Below are positions 43,700 through 53,992 of a stretch of 64,000 bases of DNA, piece after piece. Each line of letters starts with the position of its first letter. Positions within the stretch are counted from its first letter, which is position 1. Both the position numbers and the translations under genes were made by a program. The DNA comes from Aldrovandia affinis. Taxonomy: Eukaryota > Chordata > Actinopteri > Notacanthiformes > Halosauridae. The DNA lies in NCBI GenBank assembly GCA_029706075.1, contig JAINUG010000014.1, forward strand, positions 6,516,338 through 6,580,337. The letters run 5' to 3'. The notes beneath the pieces are model-generated. The model was given only the letters and a program-made list of their open reading frames with translations, searched no databases and was not told the DNA's origin.

Positions 43700-43954
43700 T
43701 CAAGCTCGACTGCTGACCGAGCTGCCCATCCCCCAGGCAACAACGTATGGCGAGCGAGCGAGCGAGCGAGCAAGCGAACATGTCCTCCTCGTCTCTATGA
43801 AAGTTTTATTCTCGTGAGCTGGAAGCGATGCTCAGGCTGAAACGTGGGGTGCACAAAATGACACACGCGCACCGAGCCGCAGAGAAGGACCCGGTGGTTT
43901 CAACCAATTCGCCGGGAGAAGGGCATACGTGTGCAGCCAACATTTTGGTCACAG
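43700..43954 (+). promoter_or_regulatory. CpG-rich block with possible first exon
   Basis: CpG-rich with a (GCGA)n run (43749-43772). A frame ATG 43828 to 43954 (MLRLKRGVHKMTHAHRAAEK...) ends at a good donor, ACAG|GTAACG. It might be a first exon or 5' UTR of an unseen plus-strand gene. I recognise neither the peptide nor downstream exons. Confidence 0.3.
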
Positions 43955-44631
43955 GTAACGTTATTGCATAAACATAGATGTGTTACTATTGACACGTGTT
44001 CGTTGAATCATATTACTAGCTACAATGTCACTAACGTTTGAGACATGTCAGAGCTAGATTCAGTAAGCATTCTCGGTAACTGAGCCCGTCAGTTTAGCAG
44101 CAGTCAGGTTAGCTCCTTTCAAAATCTTAGCTAAACGACAACAGCAATACTGTAACAAAAGTTAACGGATGCATTCAGCAGTAACGTTAACTCCATTCAA
44201 AACCTAAAAGACAGCGGCAACGTAATACTGCAATAAAACACGTGTTTCAATGCGTTGGATGAATTAACATTAACGGATGAATTGATTAATTGGCAGTGAT
44301 AGAAGCAGGTTACGTGGAGCTGGTTAGTTAGAAATCGCCTGCTCCTCCACCGACCACTACTCCCTTTTCTTTTTTAAAGTGATGCTGAAAGGGGAGACTC
44401 CTTCCTAATTTCAACTTTCTTGCAGAGGGCAGCATGTTTTCCTCAATAACGTTTATGTATTTCGCTCCATACATTACATTTAACATTTTAAGCATTTAGC
44501 AGATGCTCTTATCCAGAGCTTACAAGATGTGCATTAATACATGGTAGGAACAATTATAGTTAGCGCACGACATCAGTGCAGTAATACAGCAATAGACATA
44601 ATAGCAGGCATCTGTGTACCATACCTGTAAC

Positions 44632-44874
44632 CAGGGCTGGACTGGCTATGTAGTCTACCGGGCAGATGCCCGGTGGGCCGGTCTAGTTTTGGGCGGTAGG
44701 GCGGTAGAATTATTTTATATAGCCTATATATATATATTATACCACGGACCGGGTATTCGAGGGGCGCAATATTTTTTCGCGTAGCACACCCCCGTCGACA
44801 GAAAATGGGGCGCCACTGTTTGGGCCGGTCTGAGCCAAATGGCAGGGCCTATTTTTTGTCCCAGTCCAGCCCTG
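44632..44874. mobile_element. hAT-type MITE, 243 bp, inside the L2 LINE
   Basis: Inverted ends CAGGGCTGGACTGG and CCAGTCCAGCCCTG, flanked by exact CCTGTAAC (44624-44631 and 44875-44882). The paralogous L2 near 62375-62390 has the unoccupied site GTGTTACAGGTATGG. Confidence 0.95.
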
Positions 44875-45151
44875 CCTGTAACACTGGGAAGGAAAAGGTT
44901 AGTTTAAAAAAAATGTAACAATTTTTTTGTGTGTTGAACAAGTAAACAGTGGTGAAGACAATTTAGCTAGATGGACAGAGTTCAGTGGTAGTGGAGTCTG
45001 AAGAGGTGGGTTTTGAGTCTCTTGCGGAAGATCCGCGGTCCTGACCGATTGCGGAAGGTCGTTTCACCAGCGAGGGATCAGGACAGAGAAGAGGCGAGAC
45101 CGCGAGGAGCAGCTGCCAGGCGCCCGGAGGGAAGGGACAGTCCCTTCCAGA

Positions 45152-45318
45152 GTGTGGCTCTGTGGCTCAGTTGGTAGAGCACAGCGTTGACAACGCTTAG
45201 GTTGTGGGTTCAATCCCCACTGGGACCACATATACTGAAAATGTATACATTCACTACTGTAAGTCGCTTTGGATAAAAGCGTCTGCTAAATGGCGTATAT
45301 ATATATATATATATATAT
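45152..45318 (+). repeat. tRNA-derived SINE, family A, copy 6, nested in L2
   Basis: The most intact copy: A box GTGGCTCAGTTGGTAGAGCA, B box GGTTGTGGGTTCAATCCCCA, tail TAAGTCGCTTTGGATAAAAG then CGTCTGCTAAATGGCG and a (TA)n end. It splits the L2 reading at the Gly-Lys-Leu-Thr-Val point. Confidence 0.92.
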
Positions 45319-45891
45319 ATTATATTACGGTCAGTTTACCGGAGGAGGCAGAGCAGAGGGGTCTGGGAGGGGTGTAGGGAGTGATGAGTGACTGGAGGTA
45401 AGGGGGAGCAGTACCTCTGGCCGCTTGAAAAGCAACCACCAGTGATTTGAATCTGATACCTGCTGCGATGGGGAGCCAGTGCAGAGAGGAGAGTAGAGGG
45501 GTGATGTGGGTGAACTTCGGCTGGTTGAACACCAGACAAGCGGCAGCGTTCTGGACTAGTTGCAGTGGCTTGATGGCACAGGCTGGAAGGCCTGCCAGCA
45601 AGGAATTGCAGTAGTCCAGACGTGAGATGACCAGGGCCTGGACTAGTAGTTGAGTGGCCTCTTGGTTGAGGAACGGTCGGATCCTCCGGATGTTGTGGAG
45701 GGAGAATCGGCAGGTCCGAGTGATCGCTGCAATATGGCTCAAGAAGCACAGCTGGTTGTCCAGGGTTACTCCAAGACTCCTGGCAGACTGGGACGGAGAC
45801 ACTATGGAGCCTTCCACGGTGATTGACGCATCAATCATCGGGGAGCCCTTCGCTGGGAGGAAGAGCAGCTCTGTCTTTCCCATACATTTTC

Positions 45892-46275
45892 CCTTCTATC
45901 CTGACAAGTGCCCCAGTCCCTGCTGACAAGAAACAGCCCCTTAAGAGAATGCTGCCACCACCATGCTTTAGAGTAGTGTATTGGGTTTTCACTAAACAAT
46001 ACATTTTGCATTTAGGCCAAAAATTGGATCTTGAATTCATCTGACCGCAACACTTTTTGCCACATGGCTTCAGAATCTTTTTTTGCACGCCTCAAATAGG
46101 ACTGAATGTGGATCAATGTACACATTGACCACTCTTTGCCATAAAGTCCTGTGACTCCTCCACAGTTGCCATTGGCAGTCTCCTTCTTGCTCGGTCATCC
46201 AGCTTGGATGGACGGCCCAATCTAGGCGTGGTCCTGGTGGCCCTTGAGGTTTGAATGACTAAGCCTGCCCCTGCC
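45892..46275 (-). mobile_element. Tc1-like relic
   Basis: Plus-strand text ATGCTGCCACCACCATGCTT, ATTCATCTGACCGCAACACT and TTGCCACATGGCTTCAGAAT is the reverse of Tc1-type transposase sequence seen in fish. No frame survives. Confidence 0.6.
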
Positions 46276-46671
46276 CAAATGCCTGCATGATTTCAATTAT
46301 TGTTGTTGAATTTATGTTTTTAAACCAATGTGCCAGCATGAGCTGCCATGTTTTTTTAAAGTCTAAAAATAAGAAAAGGCAGGGTTTCTCCTTGCGTTTC
46401 TTTTTTTTTTTTCTTTTTTAATGACCAACGTTTAGGCACATATACTAACTTCGTCAGGATCAAACAAAGTTTGACAAAATTAAAACATGACACTTGACTT
46501 TTGAAAACGTCTGACTTTTCTTTCAGCGACATATTGGAAAATGAGCAAAACAATGTGCTCATTGTTGGGCAGAAGGTTATTATTATGTTTGGCAATGTGT
46601 GTGTATGTTTGTGTATGCATGCGTTTGTGGGTGACCAATGTAAATGGTGGGCTTTTGAAATATGTCAAGTT

Positions 46672-47012
46672 TTTTCCCCCCTCAATTTGGTGGCCAATTG
46701 TACCCTCTATAATTTATTATATCCCCCCCCTCCACAAGCCCGATGCTGGCTGGCCTGGAACAGTGGCAGGAACGGCGAACTGCCTCCTCCGAGACAGAAC
46801 TTGTTCAGCGCCGACCGTGAATCCGATACAGTCAGAGAAGCTTTCTGTGAATGCTGCAAGGTCATGCCGGCTTCCCTCCCCCCAATTGTCGCCCCCTAGC
46901 GGCACTCCCGCCCAAAGCCAGACTGGCGCAGCCGGGGAACTGAACCCTGGCCGCAGTGGGCAAGTTGGACTCCGGGTGAATTACTTTTACCACTACACCA
47001 CCCTGGGGCCTG
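46672..47012 (-). repeat. tRNA-derived SINE, family B, copy 5
   Basis: Minus-strand tail AGAGGGTACAATTGGCCACC and AAATTGAGGGGGGAAAAAAC, body GTTCTGTCTCGGAGGAGGCA, and a tRNA-like head with GGTGTAGTGGTAAAAGTAAT. Confidence 0.8.
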
Positions 47013-47514
47013 AAGTCATTATCTTTTGCCCTTGAATACGGAAGATATTCCCAGTAGAGTGTAGAAGTGCAGTGTGTGAATGGAGCCCCTGCAGTGCGTG
47101 TGCCTTGGCGAGCGCAAAGAGCCTTCAGCTGTGTCAGGCATGTTGCTTGATCCCCGTGGGAGGATTTAAAGACTTTTAGAACTGCTCTCCTAACAACTCC
47201 CTATCTTGCTTGGGGCACACATATATCGGAGAGATTTGCTGCAGAGATTTGAAAGACCAAAAAAAAAAAAAGTTACAACACTTTCAAATCTTAAAACATT
47301 TAAATCTGAAAATCTGTCTAAGCAGCAACAAGATTGCAAGACATGGAGCTCGGAGGGAAACTCACAACCAATCAGAAGCCAAGCTTTATAAGGTCCGTAT
47401 CATAAATCACCCATGCAGGGAGAAAGTTCACTGGGACTGAAATGGTCAGACCAGCAGTTTTTTGGGGGTGGTGGAGGTAGTGTACATGGCTAGGGCCCGG
47501 GAAAACGGGGAAAA

Positions 47515-48033
47515 CTAAGGCCAGGGGTAATCAGCAAGTCTAAGGGTACATAAATGAGAGGCGGCACTTTTTAATTCATGATTTAACATTGCATTGGAGA
47601 AACATCTCTCTATCTCTTGCTTAAATCTACAGAACTTGGCAAGAATCTGATTGACGTCATCCAGTGGTTTGAGAGTTGAGAAGGCAGGCTTCACCAAACC
47701 TGCAATGAACCTCGAAGAGGCTGATGTAATGCATGTTGAAAATTGGCACAAAATGTCCACAGCGCAGACAGAAAGATAAACCGTCAATATATCAAAACAT
47801 TCAACGAAGTAACAGGAAAGGTCACAGGATATTATAACCCTGATCAATAGAAAAATACAACACAGCTCAGTCAAGCAGCTCACAGACATCTGAAGGCTGT
47901 CAGGACCCTCGCCCGTAAACTGGTTTGCAGTCGGGATGTAGAAAACCTCCTGTTTGACTCTATTCCAGGCTTTGACGAGAACTGTCACTCTGAATTTATA
48001 AATCACAAACAGCACCGTAAGGACAACTCCCAA
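47515..48033 (-). other. 172-codon open frame, unrecognised
   Basis: Open frame (first Met codon is TTG, not ATG) encoding two hydrophobic stretches (LTVLFVIYKFRV; LTELCCIFLLIRVIISCDL) and a polar C-terminal third (DDVNQILAKFCRFKQEIERC). It could be an exon or relic of a membrane protein gene, or chance. There is no clear splice context and I do not recognise the family. Confidence 0.2.
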
Positions 48034-48839
48034 ATGCCTTTAGATCAATTATGCTCAAAATCAAAAAAGTGCATGGGCAGGTTTATTTTATGGGCAGGTT
48101 CACGCATTAACATCAACCCAAGAAAGACGAGAAAATAAAACAATTGGCAATGATTACATTTAACTAGAAAATGTAGAGCACTGGACTTTTTCCTTCACTT
48201 AAATGTGTGATATTCACAGCTGCCCGTGTGCGAGCAGCTTGTTTTATTTTTCCACCGTACAATATCTTTTATCACTGTACAGCAGGTTGCTGATTTTAAA
48301 TCAACATCTCCCAACTCCCCTAAGGAAAACTCGTTTATGTTGTCTAGGTGAATGTTTCCATTTATTGCAGCTTTGTTTAATGCACTACATGGCCAGCACG
48401 TGATAACTGTCAACGGACATAAACGTTGCGCCATATTTATTCTCGCGCGCCTGATTAAGTGGTAACTGAATGATTAACTGAAAAGATCGGCACAATAAAC
48501 GGAATGATTGTTGACATATGAATAATACAGGCTTGAAATAGAGGCTTCATCAGCCCCTTGGTGGTGGAAGACTGAAATACGTGCCAGATAACACCAATAT
48601 TTTTTGTGAAATTTTGGTGTTATTGGAAACAGCCTTGGTCTCATCACTGCAACACCTTCCGTTCCCTTGGGAGAGCACAGACATGCACAGACAGGTCTGG
48701 CCTGGAGTGGGTTTTGCTACTACATTTCACGCTACTAGTGACCCTTCTGCACCCGAGGAACATTAAAAACACCCTTTTGAATAGCAGGGGAGGAGGGCGG
48801 CTGAGAAGGAGGAGGGCTGCTGAGAAGCAGGAGATCCCC

Positions 48840-48945
48840 CGATTTGAAGGTTGTGGGGTCACATCCCCCTGACCTGAAGGTTGTTGGGTCACATCCCCCT
48901 GACCTGAAGGTTGTGGGGTCACATCCCCCCCTGACCTAAAGGTTG
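48840..48945. repeat. Minisatellite, 30-bp unit, about 3.5 copies
   Basis: Units of GAAGGTTGTGGGGTCACATC then CCCCTGACCT repeat with few changes; the last is partial. Confidence 0.9.
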
Positions 48946-49189
48946 TAGTGTGTGTGCTGTGTGTGTGTGCACACGTGGGAGCATCGGACTGTGGTCACAT
49001 CTAGAGCAGCGGACGTGTGGTAAGTCCCACAAGCAGAATTTCATTGACTGCAGAGGAGGCACTGGAATAACGATGGCACTGCCATTACAGCCTGAGGCTG
49101 AACACATGGTCCGGGCTGTGCGTCTGAATAGACACAAAGCCCCTATCATCTGGCGAGGAGAGCAGAATATGGTTATTTATTTTCTTTTT

Positions 49190-49305
49190 TTCTCCCTCCC
49201 TCCCTCTCTCTCCCCTGCCCTCCCTGCATTTCCATTTTTCCCTCCCCTCTCTCTCTCTCTGTCTGTCTGTCTTTCCCTCTGTCCCCCTCTCTTTCTCCTC
49301 TCTCA
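49190..49305. repeat. Polypyrimidine (CT-rich) tract
   Basis: CTCCCTCC and CTCTCTCT with GTCTGTCTGTCT. The surrounding 47-50.6 kb shows no supported gene. Confidence 0.85.
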
Positions 49306-49665
49306 ATCTGTGACTATGCCATTTACCTGGCTGTCCACCGCACAGAGAGATGGAGAGAAATGCAATCGACCAAACACTGCACTTCTGTCAGAGGCAACAA
49401 TTGTTGATGTTGTTTTAGGTTTTTTCCCCCCCTCACTGGTGTTAAGGTTAAAAACTGGGGTGGGGGGGTGTGGGGGGCATCTCATTCACTCTACTTATTC
49501 CTGAGCAGGGGCAGGCAACGTTCCCATCCCACGCTGCCGTCGCCATGCCAACTCGCTCCCGTGTGTCTGAAAAATGGACTCGCCTCATTTAATTTGCATT
49601 ACTCTCCAGCTACCCTGTTGTATCCTTAAGCAAATGTACTTAACATGAACAACTGGATACATGTA

Positions 49666-49765
49666 GATGTATCCAGTTGTATAAAGTGATCAAAGGTGGG
49701 CAAATATGTGGTGTACGTATCCAGTTGTATAAAATAATCAAAGGTGGGCAAATATGTGGTGTAAA
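49666..49765. repeat. Tandem duplication of about 49 bp, two copies
   Basis: Both copies contain TATCCAGTTGTATAAA followed by ATCAAAGGTGGGCAAATATG and TGGTGTA. Confidence 0.85.
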
Positions 49766-50619
49766 TAATCTCACAAAGCCCTGGATTTAATCAACCTTTA
49801 TCTTATGTCCATTTTCAAAACACGTATTGAAAGTTCTCATCCAGCCATAAATAACTTTTAAATAAAGTTGTTGGTTCAAAACCTCTGCATGACTAAACCA
49901 TAATGTGTTCATAAATTCATAAATGGGGGGGGGAATTTTCTGTTGTTGTTCCTGAGAATTAAACCTTCAGGACTTTGCCTGATGTAGCGCTACGGTCTAA
50001 CAGAGCTCTCAATTGGAGGTTTTGTTCAGGCACCCGGCAGGATTGACAATGCCTATTATGGGTGTTAAGTTTCTTAGATAGAGAGAGTGAAAGGGGGTAG
50101 GCCTACACAGGTACCAGACCCCAGACATCAGCACAACAAATAGCCTAGACTGCTGCCTGGGACCCAGGGAACGCAGTGCACAATAAACACCAACAGTGAT
50201 AGATTCATAGATAAAAAGGTATAAACACAAACAAGCACATTCCAACCAATTTCACCTCTTGCGTCTTCTGAATTAAGGTAAATATATTTTCCACACCACA
50301 ATAATGAAATACTGTTTCCAACAATAAATCATTCAGTTCATATGCAACACATTCACATTATCCAAACCATATGGGAGAAAAAAAGTTTGTAAAATAATAT
50401 TTTATCATACACAGATTATTGGAAAGCACAAACCAATGGAATCTTGTACTTGACCCTGAATTTGGATAGCTTGCAGGAGGTAATGCAGTCAAAATGTAAA
50501 TTAATCATATGCCATACATGAATAATTCAATTCAGTTCCAAAACAGTGACAAGAAGCAGGAGCAGCTTTAACATTTGTAAATATGCACCATCACCTATTG
50601 GTAACATAAAGGTAACTGA

Positions 50620-50745
50620 CAGAATAAAGGAAACGCCAACATAAAGTTTCTTAGTAGCACGTTGGGTCACCACAAGCTGGCAGAACAGCTTCAGTGAACC
50701 TTGGCATAAAGTCTACAAGAGTCTGGACCTCAGCGGGTCAGTGGA
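50620..50745. repeat. DNA-transposon-like repeat
   Basis: CTGACAGAATAAAGGAAACG, AGTAGCACGTTGGGTCACCA and TTGGCATAAAGTCTACAAGA are words of a Tc1/MITE-type repeat common in fish. Only one end is visible. Confidence 0.5.
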
Positions 50746-50881
50746 AAGCTTAAAGTATCAAAAACTGCAAAGGGTCTGGCCTATAAAAAACGATCATGTC
50801 ACAATGAGTTTGACTTACTTGCAAACTTCCAAGCTTCCAACTTGCAGGCGAGGCCGAGGCAGACACTGGATTGACCTGATA

Positions 50882-50962
50882 ATCACCAGAGAGGAGCACA
50901 CCTGTTTTTAATCACAGGAGAGGAGCACACCTGTTTTTAATCACAAGAGAGAGTGCACCTGG
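50882..50962. repeat. Minisatellite, about 29-bp unit, 2.5 copies
   Basis: GAGAGGAGCACACCTGTTTT then TAATCACAG is repeated twice, then a diverged third copy. Confidence 0.85.
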
Positions 50963-51224
50963 TTCTCTCTTAAAGGGGCAGCGTGTGGTGAAGGCCCCAA
51001 ATGTCGCCACAGTGACACAGATTAAAAATGCAAACATTAGCCTACATTTGGTTTAAAATTATTTTTTTGTCATTAAGTTTGGCGATTGCTAAATTTGTCC
51101 AAAAAATTAACAGTGCTTGCATTTAATTTAATTGTGAATCAAAAGTTAAGGCCAAACACCCCTTATCCAGTGAGCATTTAAGAATTTTGTGGTGTGTTCA
51201 TAAAACCTCACTCAAAACTATACG

Positions 51225-51345
51225 GCAGGGGCCCTCCCATTGGCTCAGTCATCAGGCCACTCACCTTTAAACCCAGGTTTGAGTCCTGGCCAGGTCAGTT
51301 ACAGACAGTGATAATGACAGTAGCGGAACAAACTGGCTTCGGTGG
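51225..51345 (+). repeat. Possible tRNA-derived SINE head
   Basis: CCATTGGCTCAGTCATCAGG and CCAGGTTTGAGTCCTGGCCA resemble A and B boxes. A second CGGTGGCTCAGTCTGTTGGT follows. Boundaries are unclear. Confidence 0.4.
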
Positions 51346-51395
51346 CTCAGTCTGTTGGTCAGGGATTTCCTTGTTCATTTTGGATTTCCAAAATA

Positions 51396-53078
51396 CGCTT
51401 GTTTTACCACTAGGCGCTTATCAGTCAAACTTCTGGCCAGCCCACTCCACTTCAGGCCAGACCAATCAAAAAGCTTAAAAGAAAAGACTCGTTCTGATTG
51501 GTCTGATTTGTATTAGTCCACATATTCTCATCCAAATCACAGTTGAAGTTATCCCTTGCCCTGCATTGAGGGAAAACCTCTGGCACATTTGATTGTGATG
51601 TTCTCACAGCCAGTATTCATGGCATCCAGCAGAGCCGTTTGGTGGTCAAAGACCTTCCACCTCCACGTTGAGAAGAACTCTTCAATCTAGTTGAGGAAGG
51701 GTGAATAGGGAATTCCATCTAAATTCTTTGGTGGGTAGCAAACCAGTCCCTGACAAGGGACTTGGGCGAGTCAGACCTAACCAGCTCTCTTCCCTGATCA
51801 GATATAAACGTATTTGAATTCTGTGTCAGTCAGTTTGTGTGAAAAAATAAATGTGTTTTAAATTAGCATTTTGCGCAAAAGCAATCATAATTGTCTAGTG
51901 TTTTGTGGGAAATGCATTGCTGTTGTGGGATTTGCACCAACTGTAAACACATTTCCTGAAACCATAACTAATTTTCTCAAAAACCATAAACCTGAAACTC
52001 AAATCGGTAGACCTTTTTAGCAAAAATGCCACAAAGCTCTTTCGAAAATCAAACATTGCATTCAAAATCATTTTTTATCTCAAATCAAAATGGTTTCCTG
52101 CATCAAAATAACACACACACCCATTGTATGAATGCCTCTTATGAGCACCAATTTCACACTGAAAGGATAAATGAAAAACACCTCTATGAAAACGTATTAG
52201 TAAACTTGTGCTTTTTCAGTGTTCTACCTGATAATTATGTACAGATTACATGTTATTGTATGTACTAAAATATAAAAAGAATACACATATAACATATAAC
52301 ATTTTTAATAACAAATAAGATGTAATGCGATTAAATTTTAATTTTACCGTTGGAGCAGAAAGCTGTTCTCTCTATTGTTACAGCCTACTTTGGACAAAGT
52401 AACAGAGAGTTAATGTCGATTAAATAAACTAGTTTATTGGATATCATCTTAGAAATAAACTTTTGAAAAACCATAAATATTTTCAATTTGGTTTGTATTT
52501 TGTGCAATACCTTTATTTATATTATATTTATAACTGGTTTCTTTAATATTGTTGTAATTTTGTTAACCCCTGACAGTTTACCGCTTACCTTTGTACCATT
52601 TCAGGTTATTCATTGGACTTGAACTGCTTATATTTCAGTAAAAACTGGAAAATGGGGGTGTTCTAAAACTTTTGACCGGTAGTGTATGAAAACAACATAA
52701 TTTATATTTAGACATGTTTATATTTCAACATAGTAGGCCTACTGAACACAAATTCAATACTTGGCCTACGATTTCCAACTTTAACACACATAGGCTTGTA
52801 ATTTGACAATAAAAGTTGTTAGTATGTGTACTTGTACACAGAAGTCATTAAAAAGTTTGTTTGAAATGCGTAAGAAAATCTGTACGAGCTTGCAGTTGAT
52901 TAATAATCAGTTAGGTAGTCTATTTAAAATGTAAAGATACCTCGAAGCAACTGGATTGGTCCTAGGAGTGGCTCACACCTTGGACAGATCAGAACAAAGT
53001 CTTCTTTTTTTACACTGTTTCATTGGTCTGAGTGGGCTGGTTTGAAGTTTGACTGACAGGCGCCAAGTGGTAAGACAA
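51396..53078 (-). mobile_element. Tc1/IS630-type DNA transposon relic with about 50-bp inverted ends
   Basis: 51396-51446 (TACGCTTGTTTTACCACTAG...) and 53029-53078 are inverted copies sharing GTTTGACTGA and GAGTGGGCTGG. Near 51690-51525 the minus strand encodes EEFFSTWRWKVFDHQTALLD and AMNTGCENITIKCARGFPSM, matching the C-terminal region of IS630/mariner-type transposases I recall from fish, where EEFFS contains the catalytic Glu. The frame soon breaks. A Tc1 end is nested at 52566. Confidence 0.7.
52566..52685 (+). mobile_element. Solo Tc1-like terminal segment
   Basis: This is the reverse complement of the left end at 15306-15420: CCATTTCAGGTTATTCATTG, GGAAAATGGGGGTGTTCTAA and TTTTGACCGGTAGTGTA. 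It confirms that the 15306 element is a repeat family. Confidence 0.85.
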
Positions 53079-53137
53079 GTGTATTTCATGCACGTTTTTT
53101 GACACGCCTTTCCATTTATGACCCTTTTGGGGTCATT

Positions 53138-53380
53138 GCTAGATAGTAACCCTATGTTTTCTCAGATCTCGCGCATTTGCATTTGCATTACATTACATTT
53201 GCACATTTGGAAAAAGTGGTAAGTTTCAAAGACGAGCTGGTAACCCTAACTCTAACTCTAACCCTAACCCCAAGTGTAAGACAGCTGGAATGGGGGTTGG
53301 ATGCTTTCCTTCGTTACTATGGGGACTCAGCCAAACCTCGCAAGAATTTTGACTGGGAAAAATAGGGTTACTATCTAGCA
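53138..53380. mobile_element. Palindromic-end MITE containing telomere-like repeats
   Basis: Perfect 18-bp inverted repeat GCTAGATAGTAACCCTAT (53138-53155) and ATAGGGTTACTATCTAGC (53362-53379). The interior has TAACCCTAACTCTAACTC and CTAACCCTAACCCC at about 53240-53272, close to vertebrate telomeric TAACCC units. Confidence 0.75.
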
Positions 53381-53992
53381 GGGACGATTCTAGGATTTGA
53401 CCTTTAGGGGGGCTCAGCCTCCAATGAGAATGTGAAATGTACACATGCAAAGCACAAGCCTACATTTTTAATAAATTTACTGTTACATTCCCCAAAACAA
53501 AAACACCACAATGCTAGTCGCTCTCAAATTTGAAATGCCATCTATCTGTGATATTTTAAAAAATAGATATTAAGGGTCTCCTGCGTGGCCCAGTGGTTAC
53601 AACGTCTGACGCTGGCCACGGAGACCGGGGTTCAATTCCTCGTCTCGCCAGAGTCAGCTGTGGCCAGGAGCACCACTGGGGCGGCGATTGGCTGTCCACC
53701 CCAGGGAGGGGGGAGGGAAGCTGACATGAGATTCACTGCGCATAAGAGTGGCCCTGCAGTATACCGGGTTACGGTTGATACTTGGGCGAGTTCCGTCTCG
53801 GAAGAAGCGTCAGGTCGCGTGTCGCTACCGGTTGCAGGACTACAGCAGCAAACTCACATTACTAGAGGGGGGATTGACTTAAATAGCGGGTCTAATTGGC
53901 TACCAAAATGGGATAAAAATCTGATAGAAAAATAGATATTAAGTAAAAATGTTTTTCAGAAAAGAATGATTAAACATTTTCAGGGGGTATCT
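53379..53992. mobile_element. hAT-like MITE (same family as 56570), split by a SINE
   Basis: CAGGGACGATTCTAGGATTT and TTTGACCTTTAGGGGGGCTC parallel 56570-56620. The element is interrupted at 53575 by a SINE, resumes at about 53944, then is cut at about 53992 by LINE sequence. Confidence 0.8.
53575..53927 (+). mobile_element. tRNA-derived SINE, family B, copy 6, with 16-bp target duplication
   Basis: Flanked by exact AAAAATAGATATTAAG (53559-53574 and 53928-53943). tRNA-like boxes GTGGCCCAGTGGTTACAACG and CCGGGGTTCAATTCCTC, tail GGTCTAATTGGCTACCAAAA. It is nested inside the MITE at 53379. Confidence 0.93.

Larger units (their letters stand above)
44470..45895 (-). mobile_element. L2-clade LINE 3' fragment carrying two nested insertions
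   Basis: The minus strand at 45883-45320 encodes a reverse-transcriptase C-terminus: SLGVTLDNQLCFLSHIAAIT, HNIRRIRPFLNQEATQLLVQ, SRLDYCNSLLAGLP and LSSLHWLPIAAGIRFK. The reading continues left of a SINE (45152-45318) with CTTCCGCAATCGGTCAG and AAGAGACTCAAAACCCACCT, then the tail with GCTCTTATCCAGAGC [14 protein letters not shown] 44500. A hAT MITE interrupts at 44632-44874. 5'-truncated and inactive. Confidence 0.88.
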
